From Acanthamoeba lenticulata (Eukaryota; Discosea; Longamoebia; Acanthamoebidae): 64,000 nt of DNA. The notes under the pieces were generated by a model. The model did no database searches. It was not told where the DNA came from and saw only the letters and a list, made by a program, of their open reading frames with translations. Positions within the stretch are counted from its first letter, which is position 1, and every line of letters starts with the position of its first letter. Shown here in pieces: positions 22,979 to 33,831 of this stretch. Location of the stretch: assembly GCA_002179805.1 (NCBI GenBank), contig NAVB01000243.1, forward strand, positions 31,236 to 95,235. Direction: 5' to 3'. Position numbers and translations under genes: made by a program.

Positions 22979-24607
22979 ATGCACCACCAACGCTCCAACA
23001 AACCAAGGCCACGTCAGCACGCGGCTCCTTTGCCTGAGCGGCGCCAGGGCGAACCTCTGGAGGAGGCTCATTTCTCAGGAACCATCGTCGACGTTACGCA
23101 CCTGAGCCAGGTGCCTGCTGCTCTGGCCCTTCTCATGCAGGTAGGCATCAACGCCCTCTTGTAGCGCCTCATTCGAATGAGCTACGCTCACGCTCTTGGC
23201 TTGCTTTCATCCTCAGGATGCTACGTGGCCTGATAAGTTGCCGAATGAACCGCGCTACGCGGTAGGAATCGACCTGGAATGGCGTCCCGACCAAGTCAAG
23301 CACCAGTCCAACCCCATCTCGCTCATTCAGGTGTCCAGCCTGAACGTGTGCGTCCTCTTCCACATGCTGAAGCTGAACCACATGCCCGCGAAGCTGGAGG
23401 ACTTGCTCTGCGATCCAAACGTGTTCAAGGTCTGCAATCCCCGCTCCCTTCTCAATGCAGTGGTGCTCTACTTGGGCTTATGGGGGAAGCGCTTTCTATC
23501 GCAGGTCGGGGTCGGCATTGGAAATGACCTTAAGAAACTGCGTACGCAGTTCGGCCTCACACCAGAGCGCATGTTCGACATTGCGCAAATGGCGCGCAGC
23601 CTCGGGTACAAGCGTCTAGGCCTCCAGTCGCTTGCTCTCGACGTTCTGGACATGTACATCAACCGCTCGCTGTCGCGGAGCAACTGGGCCAGCCAACTCA
23701 GCGCGGCCCAGCGGTGCTATGCCGCGGTCGATGCCTGGCTTGCGCTCGAGCTGTGGTTCTGCCTGCGGAGTAACGAGGCCTACGAGCGACGCACGCCCTA
23801 CTGGACTACCGTACCGACACCTTTGCCCAAGCCTGTGGGGCGCCGCCCAAGCCAGGAGGAGCCTCATGTCGTCCACGTGACGCGAGCGCAGCAAGCCGGA
23901 TACGCCATCAGCTGCCTGAAAAGGGTAAGCCAAGCCTTTAATTCTAATCATGTTTTACGTTTGATGCGATGATTGTCATTCCCTTCTACGTGTCCAGGAC
24001 GCCGTTTGGCAGAGTGCTCTGAAGGATGAGCCGCATCGCTTTGTAGGCTTCGACATTGGCTTTGTCAACAGCGGAGCCCTCGCTTACATCATGCTCGCCG
24101 GCGACCACGTGTGCATCGTCTTCCACATGCGCAAGTTGCGGGCTATGCCCGCGGAACTGCACGACCTGCTCTGCGACAAGAACACGCTCAAGGTGCGAGT
24201 GCCTCTTTGCTTGTCCGCTGTGAGTACGCATCCCAAGCGCTCAACCGCACTTTTGCTCCACTTGACAGGCAGGGATCAACATCAGCACTGATCTGAGGAT
24301 TCTTCGCCAGTACGGGACCGAGCCAAGGCGTTTGATCGACACGGCGCAGATGGCGCTCGGCCTTGGCTTCCAAAGGCTATCCTTTCCAGCGCTCATGCAA
24401 GACGTTCTCAACAGGGATGTGAGTGCAATGAGAATGCACGACGACGTTCACGCTGAAACGCTTGGCGCCAGGGGAACGCTTAAGCTCTACAAGGGCCTGA
24501 GGAAGATCGAAACCGACGAAGATTGCTTCCCGTACTGGGCGCGCGCGGAGCAAGAACCGCGCGTGGTGATTCACCACGTCGGTAAAGCCATCTGTGAACC
24601 TTTGTAA
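22979..24607 (+). CDS. Tandem-domain DEDD-type 3'-5' exonuclease (Werner/EXD-like), second domain degenerate
   Basis: Two RNase D/Werner-type exonuclease domains lie in one gene. The first (about 23217-23930) has motif I GIDLEW with both acidic residues, motif II VGVGIGNDLKKL and motif III RCYAAVDAWLALEL (Y-x3-D), so it looks like an active DEDDy enzyme that removes nucleotides from 3' ends. The second (about 24000-24600) repeats the layout, including VCIVFHMRKLRAMPAELHDL against VCVLFHMLKLNHMPAKLEDL in the first. Its motif I reads GFDIGF without the glutamate, and the expected Y-x3-D is replaced near MHDDVHAETLGA, so it is probably inactive. Start MHHQRSNKPRPRQH is basic; TAA is at 24605-24607. 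There are several introns. Substrate is not deducible. Confidence 0.82.
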
Positions 24608-24688
24608 AGTTTTTAAAAGAGAAGTTGGTGACCAACGCTGTGGTCACCAGCTTTCTTGTTGTACAAGAGGCAAGTCCCGACTGGGATG

Positions 24689-27600
24689 TCACTCCCGATC
24701 GACGTTGTAGTGGAGGGCGATCTTGGAGAGGAGGGCGTCGCAAGTCTTCTTGGCGTCGCCAAAGAGCATCGACGTGTTGGGCTTGTAGAAGACCGGGTTG
24801 GGCACGTCGGCATAGCCGCCCGCCAGCGAGCGCTTCATGACGATGACGTTCTTGGCCTTCCACACCTGCAGCACGGGCATCCCCGCGATCAGCGAGTTGG
24901 GGTCCTCTTCGGCCGCCGAGTTGACCGTGTCATTGGCTCCGATCACCAGCGCCTGCGTCGGTCGACGTGCACACAAGTTTTTATGAGTTCATCATCGTCT
25001 TCATCAATCCATCATCATCAAAGCGGTGGTCATGACGTACGAGGTCAGTCTTGGGGAAGTCCTCGTTGATCTCCTCCATCTCGTGGACGATGTCGTAGGG
25101 GATCGAGGCCTCGGCAAGCAGCACGTTGAGCTGGCCTGGCATGCGGCCGGCGACCGGGTGGATGCCAAAACGCACATCGACGTTGTTGCTGCGCAGAATC
25201 CTCGTGATCTCGGCGATGGCGTACTGAGCCTTGGCCACGGCCATTCCTATTTTTCCACGCACGACAAACGTCAGCCACACATGAGCGCGCGCGAGGGCAG
25301 GGCTGGGGGCGAACCGTAGCCAGGCGTGATGATGACGCTCTTGGCGTTGGTCAGCATCTCGACGGCCTCGTCCACGTTGCACTCCTGCGCCGTGCCGGAG
25401 ATCTGGGCCTGCGGGGCGGTGCTGATTCCGTAGCCGCCAAAGATAACGGAGAGGAGCGGCCGGTTCATGGCCTTGCACATGATGTACGACAGGATGGCGC
25501 CCGACGAGCCCACCAGCGCGCCCACGATCGTCAGCAGGTCGTTTCCGAGCATGAAACCTGTCGTGGTTGTCGTAGTCGTTGTTGTTGTCAGCAAAGACGA
25601 TGAGAACGAGGAGAAGGAGACGCAAGAGGAGACCTTCAGCGCAGAGGGCCCAGCCGCTGTAGCTGTTGAGGACGGTAATGACCACCGGCATGTCGGCACC
25701 GCCGATGGAGGCCGTCGCGTGGGCGCCCAGCGCAAACGACGACACCGCCGAGTAGCCCAGGTAGCCCAGTCCTGCCACAGATTTTAGCAAAAATTGGAAA
25801 CAAATTTGAAAAATAGGAAAATAAATTGGAATTTTTCAGAGACGTACCGACGATGGGGTCCGTGGAGGCCATGAAGCCGGCAAAGGCGCCCACGTTGGAG
25901 AGGGCGAGGCCGGCGTTGAGGACGTTGCGGCCCGGCAGCTGGAGGGGCTTGGAGTTAAGGAGGCCCTGCAGCTTGCCGAAGGCCGTGAGCGAGCCCGTGA
26001 AGGTGACGCCGCCGATGAAGGTGCCCAGGAAGATGGCGCTCTTCTCCACGTTGCCCATCGGGTCCAGCGCAAAGGACTCGTGGTCCAGCATGTACTGCGC
26101 CACAGAGACCGCCACGGCCGCGAGGCCCACCAGGCTGTGGAAGCCCGCCACGAGCTGAGGCAGGTCGGTGATGGCCACCTTCTTGGAGATGGCCAGGCCC
26201 GTGGCTCCGCCCAGGCCGGAGATGAGGGCCATCTGGGCCAGGACCTCGGGCGACGGGGCGATGTGGCTGACGGTGGCGGCCACGCCGATGGCCACGCCGA
26301 GCTGGCCCAGCGTGTTGCCCAGCCGGGCGGTCTTTTGGTTGGACAGGCAGGCCAGGGCGCCGATGCAGGACCCGGCCGAGACCAGGCCGGCCAGGGAGTG
26401 GATCGACTGCGGGCCGTAGAGGGCCTCGGCCGCCAGCGCACCGCCGATGAAGAGGCCGCCCGGGACGGCGTAGAGGTAGCCGTAGTCCTTGGGGTCGCCC
26501 TCACGCCGGAACATGTCGAGCATGCGGCCGGTCACCTTGAAGCCGCCAAACACGTTGACGGACGACATGAACACGGCACTGGCGGCGAGCAGCGTCGGGA
26601 GGTCGTCCGGCAGGTAGCTCCCGCCCATGAGGTGCAGCCCGCCAATGCCCACCACGCCCGACACGGCGTTGGTCACCGACATCAGCGGCGAGTGCAGGGC
26701 CGGCGTCACGCCCCACACCACCTGGTAGCCCACGATCGACGCCAGCGCAAACGTCGTCAGCGCCTCGTCGAAGCCCGGCGGAGAGAATGTCCCCAGGGCT
26801 GCCACGCGCGCACGTCCCCAAAAGTCAAAGTCAATACTGGACGACGTCGGAATGGCGGTGGTAGGCTCACGAACCGAGGGCGGTGCTGAAGGCGGCCGAG
26901 GTCAGGGTGATGTCCCGGAGGGTGGACCTGTAGGGGTCCGCGGCCAGGGCCTCGTCCTTCTTGAGGTCCTTCACGACCTGGTCAGCGGCGGCCGCAGTCG
27001 CGGTCGCGGCAGCCGCGGCGACGGCGGGTCGCGGAGGCGGCCAGACGAGCTTGCCCTCGTGCAGGACGATGGACCCGCGCACGACCTCGTCGTCCAAGTT
27101 GATCCCAAAGAGGCCCGTCTTGGCGTCCGGCGGGGTGATGGACAGCAGGAAGCGGGTGATGTTGTTTGAGTAGAGCGTGGACGATTGCGTGGGCAGTTGG
27201 CTTGGCAGGTCGGTGAGACCGATGCAGGTGATGTCCTTGTAGCTGTAGATCTCGCCGGGGCGGGTGACCTCGATGTTGCCGCCGGCCTCGGCGGCCAAGT
27301 CCACCAGGACCGAGCCGGGCTTCATGTTGTCAACCTGTTCTTGTAGGCACCACACCAAAGAACGAAAGCGAAGCAAGACGTTAAACAAAGAATGAAAAAA
27401 CGGTTGATGAGGGAGGAGGAGGAAGTGGACCATGGCCTTGGAGATCAGCCGCGGGGCGGGCTTGCCGGGGATCAGAGCGGTCGTGATGACGATATCCACT
27501 TCCTGTATGGTGACGGACGACGGCAACAAAGCACACCACATTGTCGACGTCAGGTCGGTCCAGAACTGCAAGGTTTGAAGGAGGTGTTGAGGAGGTGGAC

Positions 27601-28783
27601 CTTGAGCTGCTTGGCGAAAAGGGCCATTTCGGCTTCGATAAACTCTTTGGACATCTCCTTGGCGTAGCCGCCTCCTCCTTCACCCGACTCTTTGATGTGG
27701 ACCTCCAGGAACTCGGCGCCCAGTGACTGCACCTGCTCCTTCACGGCGGGCCTCGTGTCGAACGCGCGCACAATGGCGCCCATGCTCCTGGCTGTCGCGA
27801 CGGCCGACAGGCCCGCCACGCCAGCGCCAATCACGAGCACTTTGGCCGGCGGCACCTGAAAATGAAAATCAGTCAATGAAGGCCGCAGGAGGAAGAGAAA
27901 AGAGAGGAGGGGGGGGGGGCAAGGGAGGAGCAGCACCTTGCCGGCCGCAGTGATTTGCCCAGTGAAGTATCGGCCAAAGTGGTTGGCCGCGAGCACTGTG
28001 GCGCGTGACCATCAGAAGACTAAACTAAATGAAAATAGAAACAATAAATAGAAAAGGCAACTGAAAAATGAAACAAAAATTAAACGACGAGAAGATCGTA
28101 CCAACAGACTTGTAGCCTGCGATGTTGGCCATGGAGGAGAGCGCATCAAAGGTTTGTGCGCGCGAGATTCGAGGAATGGAATCCATCGCAAAGACATTCA
28201 GCCTCTTGTTTTGGGAGACCAGACGATCGATGAGCTCGCGATTCTGGGCGGGCCAGAAGAACGAGATGAGGGTCGAGTTTTCCTTGAGCATATCGGCTTC
28301 GTGGCGCCCGAGCTCCTTATTGTCCAGTGGTGGCCTGACTTTCAGCACGATGTCGGCAGCAGCAAGAGCCTCAGCCGAATTAGCTACGATCTCTGCCCCA
28401 TTGGCGATGTAGTCGGCATTGAGGAACTTGGCGTTGAACCCTGCGTTGTCTTCAACGACAACCTTAAAGCCCTGCTTCGTCAGCAGTCCAGCATTGGCTG
28501 GGCTCATCGCCACACGACGCTCTGTGTGATGGATCTCTTTCGGCACACCGATCGTGAGGCGCGAGTAGGGCACGCCACTCGCCGCAGACGCAGATGCGCC
28601 AGTGCTCGAAGAAGGGGTGGAGGACAAGGACGACTTGGACGTGAACGACCGACCTGGCACGTAGTTGCCAATCCTCTTGAAGAGAGCTTGGCACGTTGAC
28701 GAGGGCGAAGAGGACGTTGAGGCAGGAGCAGTAGCCAGCGATACTGACCCCAAGGGCCGAAACGGGAAGCTCCTGGCCCTCAT
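24689..28783 (-). CDS. NNT: Mitochondrial proton-translocating NAD(P)+ transhydrogenase, single polypeptide
   Basis: Couples hydride transfer between NADH and NADP+ to proton movement across the inner mitochondrial membrane. The Arg/Ser-rich N-terminus ([17 protein letters not shown]) looks like a presequence. Domain I follows: [20 protein letters not shown], then an NAD-binding fold [20 protein letters not shown] (near 27790-27850), [15 protein letters not shown] and [21 protein letters not shown] long Ala-rich linker leads to domain II, the membrane part, with many helices (about 25640-26800). Domain III, which binds NADP(H), contains [20 protein letters not shown] (joined across an intron), [19 protein letters not shown] and [19 protein letters not shown], and ends YNVDRE at 24689. 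The I-II-III order matches the animal and bacterial PntA-PntB layout. All domains appear complete. Confidence 0.93.
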
Positions 28784-29459
28784 CTTTCAGGGTGCTTGCC
28801 CTGGCGAGACTGAATCAATCCTTAATGCGCACACCAGCGTAATCGTGACGGCAGAGCAAGAACAATCTGCGAGATCAGCAACTTGTCAGCTTTAAGCCAC
28901 TTCACAAGAAGAGCTGAAGAAAGACTGAAGAGGGCCAGCCACTGTATGAGCGCCAGCACGAACCTGGAGGTAGTTCGCCTTTGCTGCTCGTTCTGACTTA
29001 GTTGTGCTGTGGGTGTTTTCAAGACTTGGCGTATAACGCGGTTGTCTCCTCTCTCGTGCTGTCCTCTTGTGGGGTGAGGGGCTGTTGTGGGCTCACAACA
29101 ACAAGTGGGCCGTTTTGTGCTGCTGACCGACACGACAAGTCTGCATTATTTCTTGCAAGCAATTCAGAATTGGGCCCAGAGAACATGTCCTCTGATTCTC
29201 GATTGGCGAGTTATATAAACCAGCTGCATGTTGCGGCCTCTCTGCGCCTTCTGTGGGCCAGCGTTCTTACTTCACCAAAGGACGTCCTGCGGGCCTGCTT
29301 GAAATGCCTTCTCACCGTTGCACCGAACGCGCTACAAATTAAACTGCTTTTTAATGAAGCGCTCATTTTATTTTCTCTTCACGTTCAAACAAAACACGAA
29401 GAAGACGCGAAGGCCTTCTGTTTGGCGGCTGGGGCGAAGTCTTGTACAATACAAAGATC
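28784..29459. other. Divergent spacer between transhydrogenase and kinase genes
   Basis: About 675 bases separate two divergently transcribed start codons, so both promoters lie here. A 92-codon open frame from 29185 (MSSDSRLASYINQLHVA) is the only notable reading frame. It shows no recognisable domain and may be chance or 5' untranslated sequence of the kinase gene. Confidence 0.55.
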
Positions 29460-32128
29460 ATGAATAGTTCCGACAATGATAAGCTAAGGAGCGAGTTGGA
29501 AGAGTTGAAGAAAATGATGCACGCCCTTGGGTGGGTCCTCCTCGTCCTGAAGCCCGATCGTTTTATCTTATCTTCTACCTCTTTAGGATGTAAGTTCACT
29601 CCAGTTATTCTCAACGTGTTTTGGTGCAGGTTGAGCTCTGGTGGCGGTGCGGGGAACTCCCTCGCCGAGTGCCCAGCCTACACAGGTGTCGTCGTGGTGG
29701 CACGGGTAGCCCAGTCGGGTCAGGCCACGGTCTACAAGGGCATCTTTAGGAGCAATACCGTCGCCGTGAAAGTGTTTCACGAAGACGAGTCGGGTGGAGG
29801 CATAAAGCTCGATGAGTATCGAGATGAAATCAACAATCTTTTGTACGCACACCTCGAACCCGTCAGAAAAGAAGAAACCGGTTAACGAGCTTGATTTCCA
29901 AAAAGGGCGCTGCGCCATCCCAACGTGCTGCAGTTGGTGACGTGCTTCGAGCAGCCACGGCCATGCATCATTACCGAGTTCATGCCCGGGGGCGATCTTT
30001 TCAAGCACATCAAGGCCAAGGGCAAGCTCAGCTCTGCTGAGGCCTGGCAGCTCGCGCGCGGCATCGCGCGTGGCTTAGCCTACCTGCACGAGCGCGGCGT
30101 CATTCACCGCGACCTCAAGTCGCCCAACATCCTCGTACGTCGCCACCAACTCGATCTTCTACTCGCTTCTTTTTCTTTAATCTCTTTCTTATTATTATTT
30201 TTTGTTGTGGAATGCCAACTATGCAGCTGAACGACAAGGGCGAGCCTGTGTTGGCCGATTTTGGCTTTGCGCGGCTGTCCGTCAGCACGATGACCGTGGC
30301 GTCCAACGTGGTGGGCACCTGGCGCTGGCTGGCTCCAGAAATGATGCAGGGCCACGCGACGGGCATCGCACCGCGCTACAACAACCGCGTCGACGTCTAC
30401 GCGTTCGGCATCATCCTGTGGGAGCTCCTGTCCGGCCAGGTGCCCCACGCGGACAAGAATGTGATGCAGCTGCTCTCCTTCGTCAGCTCCGGCGGCCGCC
30501 CGCCAGTCGATCCCGCGTGGGACCGGCGGATGGTGGACCTCATGAAGCGCTGCTGGCAGCAGGACCCGACCCACCGGCCCGCCATGGCCGACATCGTGCG
30601 CGAGTATTTCCCGGACGAGCCGGCGGGGGTGACGTCGTCTCCGACTTCTTCGACGTCGACGTCGACATCGACGGCCGGTGGGCTGACCGAGGCCGAGGAC
30701 ATGTACCGGGCGGCGCTGGGCTACGCCCACGGAGACCACGGCGAGGCCCAGAACCTCCCGCGCGCCGTCGAGCTGTTTGGGCGGGCGTCGGTCGCGGGTC
30801 ACGCCGGCGCGCAGCGAGAGCTGCACGAGATGTGCAAGGACAAGCGGTGGGACCCACGCGAGGCCGAGGCCTGGCTCCGGCGGGCGGCGGGCGAGGGCCA
30901 CGCGTTTGCCCAGTGCACGCTCGGGTGGATGCTGTGGCGGGGCCACGGCGTGCCGGCCAGCCGCGACCAGGCGGCCGAGTGGTGGCTCAAGGCCGCTGAG
31001 CAGGGCCACGCCCTGGCCCAGTCCAACGTGGGCGTGGCCTACGAGAACGGCACCGGCCGCCTTAAGAACCCGGCCGAGGCCGTCAAGTGGTTCCGGCGCT
31101 CGGCCGAGTCCGGCCTGGCCCTCGGGCAGTACAACCTGGGCCGCGCCTACGAGAAGGGCATCGGCCTGGCCTGCCCGAGCGAGCGCGAGGCCGCCCCGTG
31201 GTACCTCAAGGCCGCCAAGCAGGGCCACCCCGACGCGCAGTTTGCGCTGGGCTCCATGTACGCCGCCGGGCGCGGCGTGACGCTCGACCGCAACAAGGCG
31301 CGCGAATGGCTCGAGAAGGCCGCGGCGCAGGACCACACCGAGGCGGGCCGCAAGCTGAAGTCCATGTTCCCCTCGTCGTCGCCGTCGACTTCAGCCACGT
31401 CTTCTCCAGGGTCTTCGCCTTCGCCGAGCCCCAGTACGTTGTGTTGGCCCTCGAGAGATCACCGTGCACGCGTGAGGTCTGATGTCACTTGTGTCCTGCT
31501 TGTGCGCGCGCGCAGCCGTGTCGCCGGCACCCAAGCCCGTGAGCCCGGCACCGGCCAAGCAGTGGGCTCCGGCGAAGCCCGCGCCAACACCCGCGCCCAC
31601 GCCTGCGACCAAGCCCACGCCAACGCCTGCAGCAGCACCCGCGCCCACACCTAAGCCTGCGCCTGCGCCAGCGCCCAAGCCAGCGGACCCGCCCAAGACA
31701 GTCAGTCCGCTCGTGCAGGTAGCACTTGACGCGGATGTGTGCACTTTTGTTGTCACCCGCGACAAGTTCACCCCTCAGGTACGCTTGCGGCCTGAAGATT
31801 CCTCCAACCTTCCCCGTCCTGCTTTGGCTAACGACAGCTGTCGCTGTTCTGCCCGCCGAGCAGAAGTGGTACCACTGCTACACGTGCGGCATGGACGAGC
31901 ACCTGGGCTGCTGCGAGACTTGCGCGAAGACGTGCCACAAGGTGCCTTGCTTCTTCTCGTTCTTTTTGTTTTTTGTTATTTTTATTTTTATTTTTTTTGT
32001 TAAAAGCTTTTCCAACTCAGGGCCACAACCTCTCGACGGTGCCTCGGCTGACCGACTTCTACTGCGACTGCGGGGCGGGCGCAACCAACTTCAAGTGCCG
32101 CTCCATCGGCCGCTTCTTCACTCCGTAA
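29460..32128 (+). CDS. TKL-type protein kinase fused to Sel1-like repeats and a C-terminal UBR-box zinc finger
   Basis: Starts MNSSDNDKLRSELEELKKMM, a short coiled coil. The kinase domain has VAVKVF (ATP lysine), VIHRDLKSPNIL (catalytic loop), ADFGFARL (DFG), GTWRWLAPEM (APE) and VDVYAFGIILWELLSG, all intact (about 29700-30620). Sel1-like repeats follow (about 30690-31370), for example AAEWWLKAAEQGHALAQSNV and AAPWYLKAAKQGHPDAQFAL. After a Pro/Ala/Lys-rich linker (about 31515-31700) comes a zinc-binding UBR-box-like domain. This begins VCTFVVTRDKFTPQ, continues WYHCYTCGMDEHLGCCETCA, and after an intron ends with GHNLSTVPRL and FYCDCGAG, with stop at 32126-32128. The UBR box normally binds N-degrons in ubiquitin ligases. 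The single reading path suggests one protein combining phosphorylation, scaffolding and degron recognition. Confidence 0.85.
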
Positions 32129-32255
32129 AGACAGACTGATTCAATTTACTCAAAATTATTTTAATGTATCAAAAACTTTTTACAAAATCACGAAAATATT
32201 TCAGAATCCGTACACGATCAGGGCTTCCTCTCGCGTGTGTGGCCTCTCGGTCCTT

Positions 32256-33193
32256 TCAGGCGCTGCTGCTGGGGCAGGCGATCTCGTCGGGCCGGCCTGG
32301 CCGCTGCTGCTGGGCGGCGGCCTTGCTGGTGGCCGCGGCGCCGGCGGCGGCGATGGCGGCGGTCTCCTGGTCGGTGAGGCTCTTGTCGAGGTCCTGGCTG
32401 GTGACAAACTTGACGCCGGCCTGGCGCATGCGCTCGCTCATGGTGTCGATGCCGTCGGCGTCGACGCCCTTGCAGCCGTCGGCCACGACGTAGATGTTGT
32501 AGCCCAGCTCGCGGCCGTGGAGCGCGGTGAAGGCCACGCAGTAGTCCCACGCGAGGCCGCACAGGTAGAGGTCGCGCACGCCGGCGGACCGCAAGATGTC
32601 GTGCAGGTTGGTCTTGTTGAGCTTGGCGTTGTCGTAAAAGGCCGAGTAGCTGTCGACCGCCGCGTTGGTGCCCTTCTTGACAAACTCGTCGTCGTTCTCC
32701 ACCCGGAGGTCCTTGTGCAGCTTCCAGCCCCATGTGCCCTCCACGCAGTGCGCCGGCCACAGCTTCTGCTCCATCTCTGGGTGCGAGGGCGGGCCCTGCA
32801 GCACGACCGTGCTGAAGGCCTTGGCCTCCTCGGGCCGCACGGGCGACTTCTCGTGGAACGGGTGCTTGCCCACGTTGTTGATGAAGGAGCAGTGGTCCTC
32901 TGGGTGGCTGTCCAGGGTCCACACCACGAGGCGCCAGAAGTCGTGCGCTCGCAACTTGTTCACCTGAGCAAGTCGGGGGTTAAGTGAGATGGAGGCTGAA
33001 CAAGAAAGAAGAAGTGCAGGGCACGACGAACCACGGGAATGATGTCGAGTGCTTCGTGGCCAGAAGGGCAGGAGCGAATGGCCAGGCTGCCCTCGATAAA
33101 ATCGTTCTGCAAATCGATAAGCAGAAGCGCGGCGGACGATTGTCGCTTGTGGGACGCCCTCTTTGTGTGCACTTTGTCCCCACAATCAACCAT
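32256..33193 (-). CDS. Nicotinamidase / isochorismatase-family hydrolase
   Basis: Hydrolyses nicotinamide to nicotinate in NAD salvage, as in yeast Pnc1. The cysteine-hydrolase triad is visible: Asp in ALLLIDLQNDF (about 33090-33130), Lys in VKKGTNAAVDSYSAFYDN (about 32640-32685) and Cys in CGLAWDYCVAFTA (about 32530-32570). HPEDHCSF and WPAHCVEGTWG match the metal-binding and substrate-pocket regions of nicotinamidases. The first in-frame ATG (33191-33193) gives MVDCGDKVHTKRASHKRQ. One intron lies near 32966-33030. An Ala/Gln-rich tail ends CPSSSA. It converges with the kinase gene (128 bases between stops). The transhydrogenase is two genes away, so two nicotinamide-nucleotide genes are near each other, probably by chance. 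Confidence 0.88.
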
Positions 33194-33349
33194 CTGTGCG
33201 GAAGATCTCAGCCAGGTTTGCCGGGAACAACAAGGTGCATGCACTTAAACCGCACCTGGTTGCTCTCCATCTTAGCGTTGCTCGGGATGTCCTGATAAAT
33301 TTCTCTAGGTTGTTTCGGATTGCACTTCTTGGCCGGAGGCGCGTCCGTC

Positions 33350-33776
33350 ATGGGTAACTGTGGTGAGGATCTTCCGCATATGAGAATTCATCTTCCACCA
33401 CATCATAACGAAGAACGCCGTACGTCAAAGAATGCTCGTTTTCGGTGAGCCGGTTTGTTTATCCGTTGCGCGTTACCAACTTGCAAGCCAAGGTCCGTCG
33501 TGGTTCTACGTTATGCGAAGGGGTCGCAAATCTGCAAATCTTCTTCGTCTTTCCAGTTTGTGTTCACCAAGCAGGTCGCCGGCGCAGGTGCGCACCTGTC
33601 GACAACCCGAGGATTTTCAAAGCACGATGCCGCCAGATCACGGCCCTCTCTTGTTGGGATCATGGCAACCCAACAACATCATATTGCCTTCTTCTTGTTC
33701 TTCTACTTGGGAAGCTAGCTGTTTGCATGCTGCTGCACGGGAATGTGTGTGGAAAATGATGTACCAGTTTATGTAA
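33350..33776 (+). CDS. Possible small protein with N-myristoylation-like start (MGNC)
   Basis: ATG at 33350 gives MGNCGEDLPHMRIHLPPHHN. A GT donor at about 33444 and an AG acceptor just before the CCAAGG at about 33490 would remove an in-frame stop. They join to QGPSWFYVMRRGRKSANLLR, which stays open to 33776. The MGNC start resembles N-myristoyl/palmitoyl signals. No family was recognised, there is no homology support, and it lies in the spacer between nicotinamidase and BRE1. It could equally be non-coding. Confidence 0.3.
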
Positions 33777-33831
33777 GTAAGGGGAGGCATCACCAAAAAC
33801 AACCAAACAAAGAGAACAAGAGACACTAATG

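Noticed and set aside
29185..29463. 92-codon open frame (MSSDSRLASYINQL) upstream of the kinase gene
   Set aside because: No domain features and no sign of splicing to the kinase; it ends at the kinase start and is likely chance or untranslated sequence.
30104..31336. 410-codon minus-strand open frame opposite the kinase/Sel1 region
   Set aside because: A shadow of the plus-strand Sel1 repeats, produced by strong third-position GC bias.
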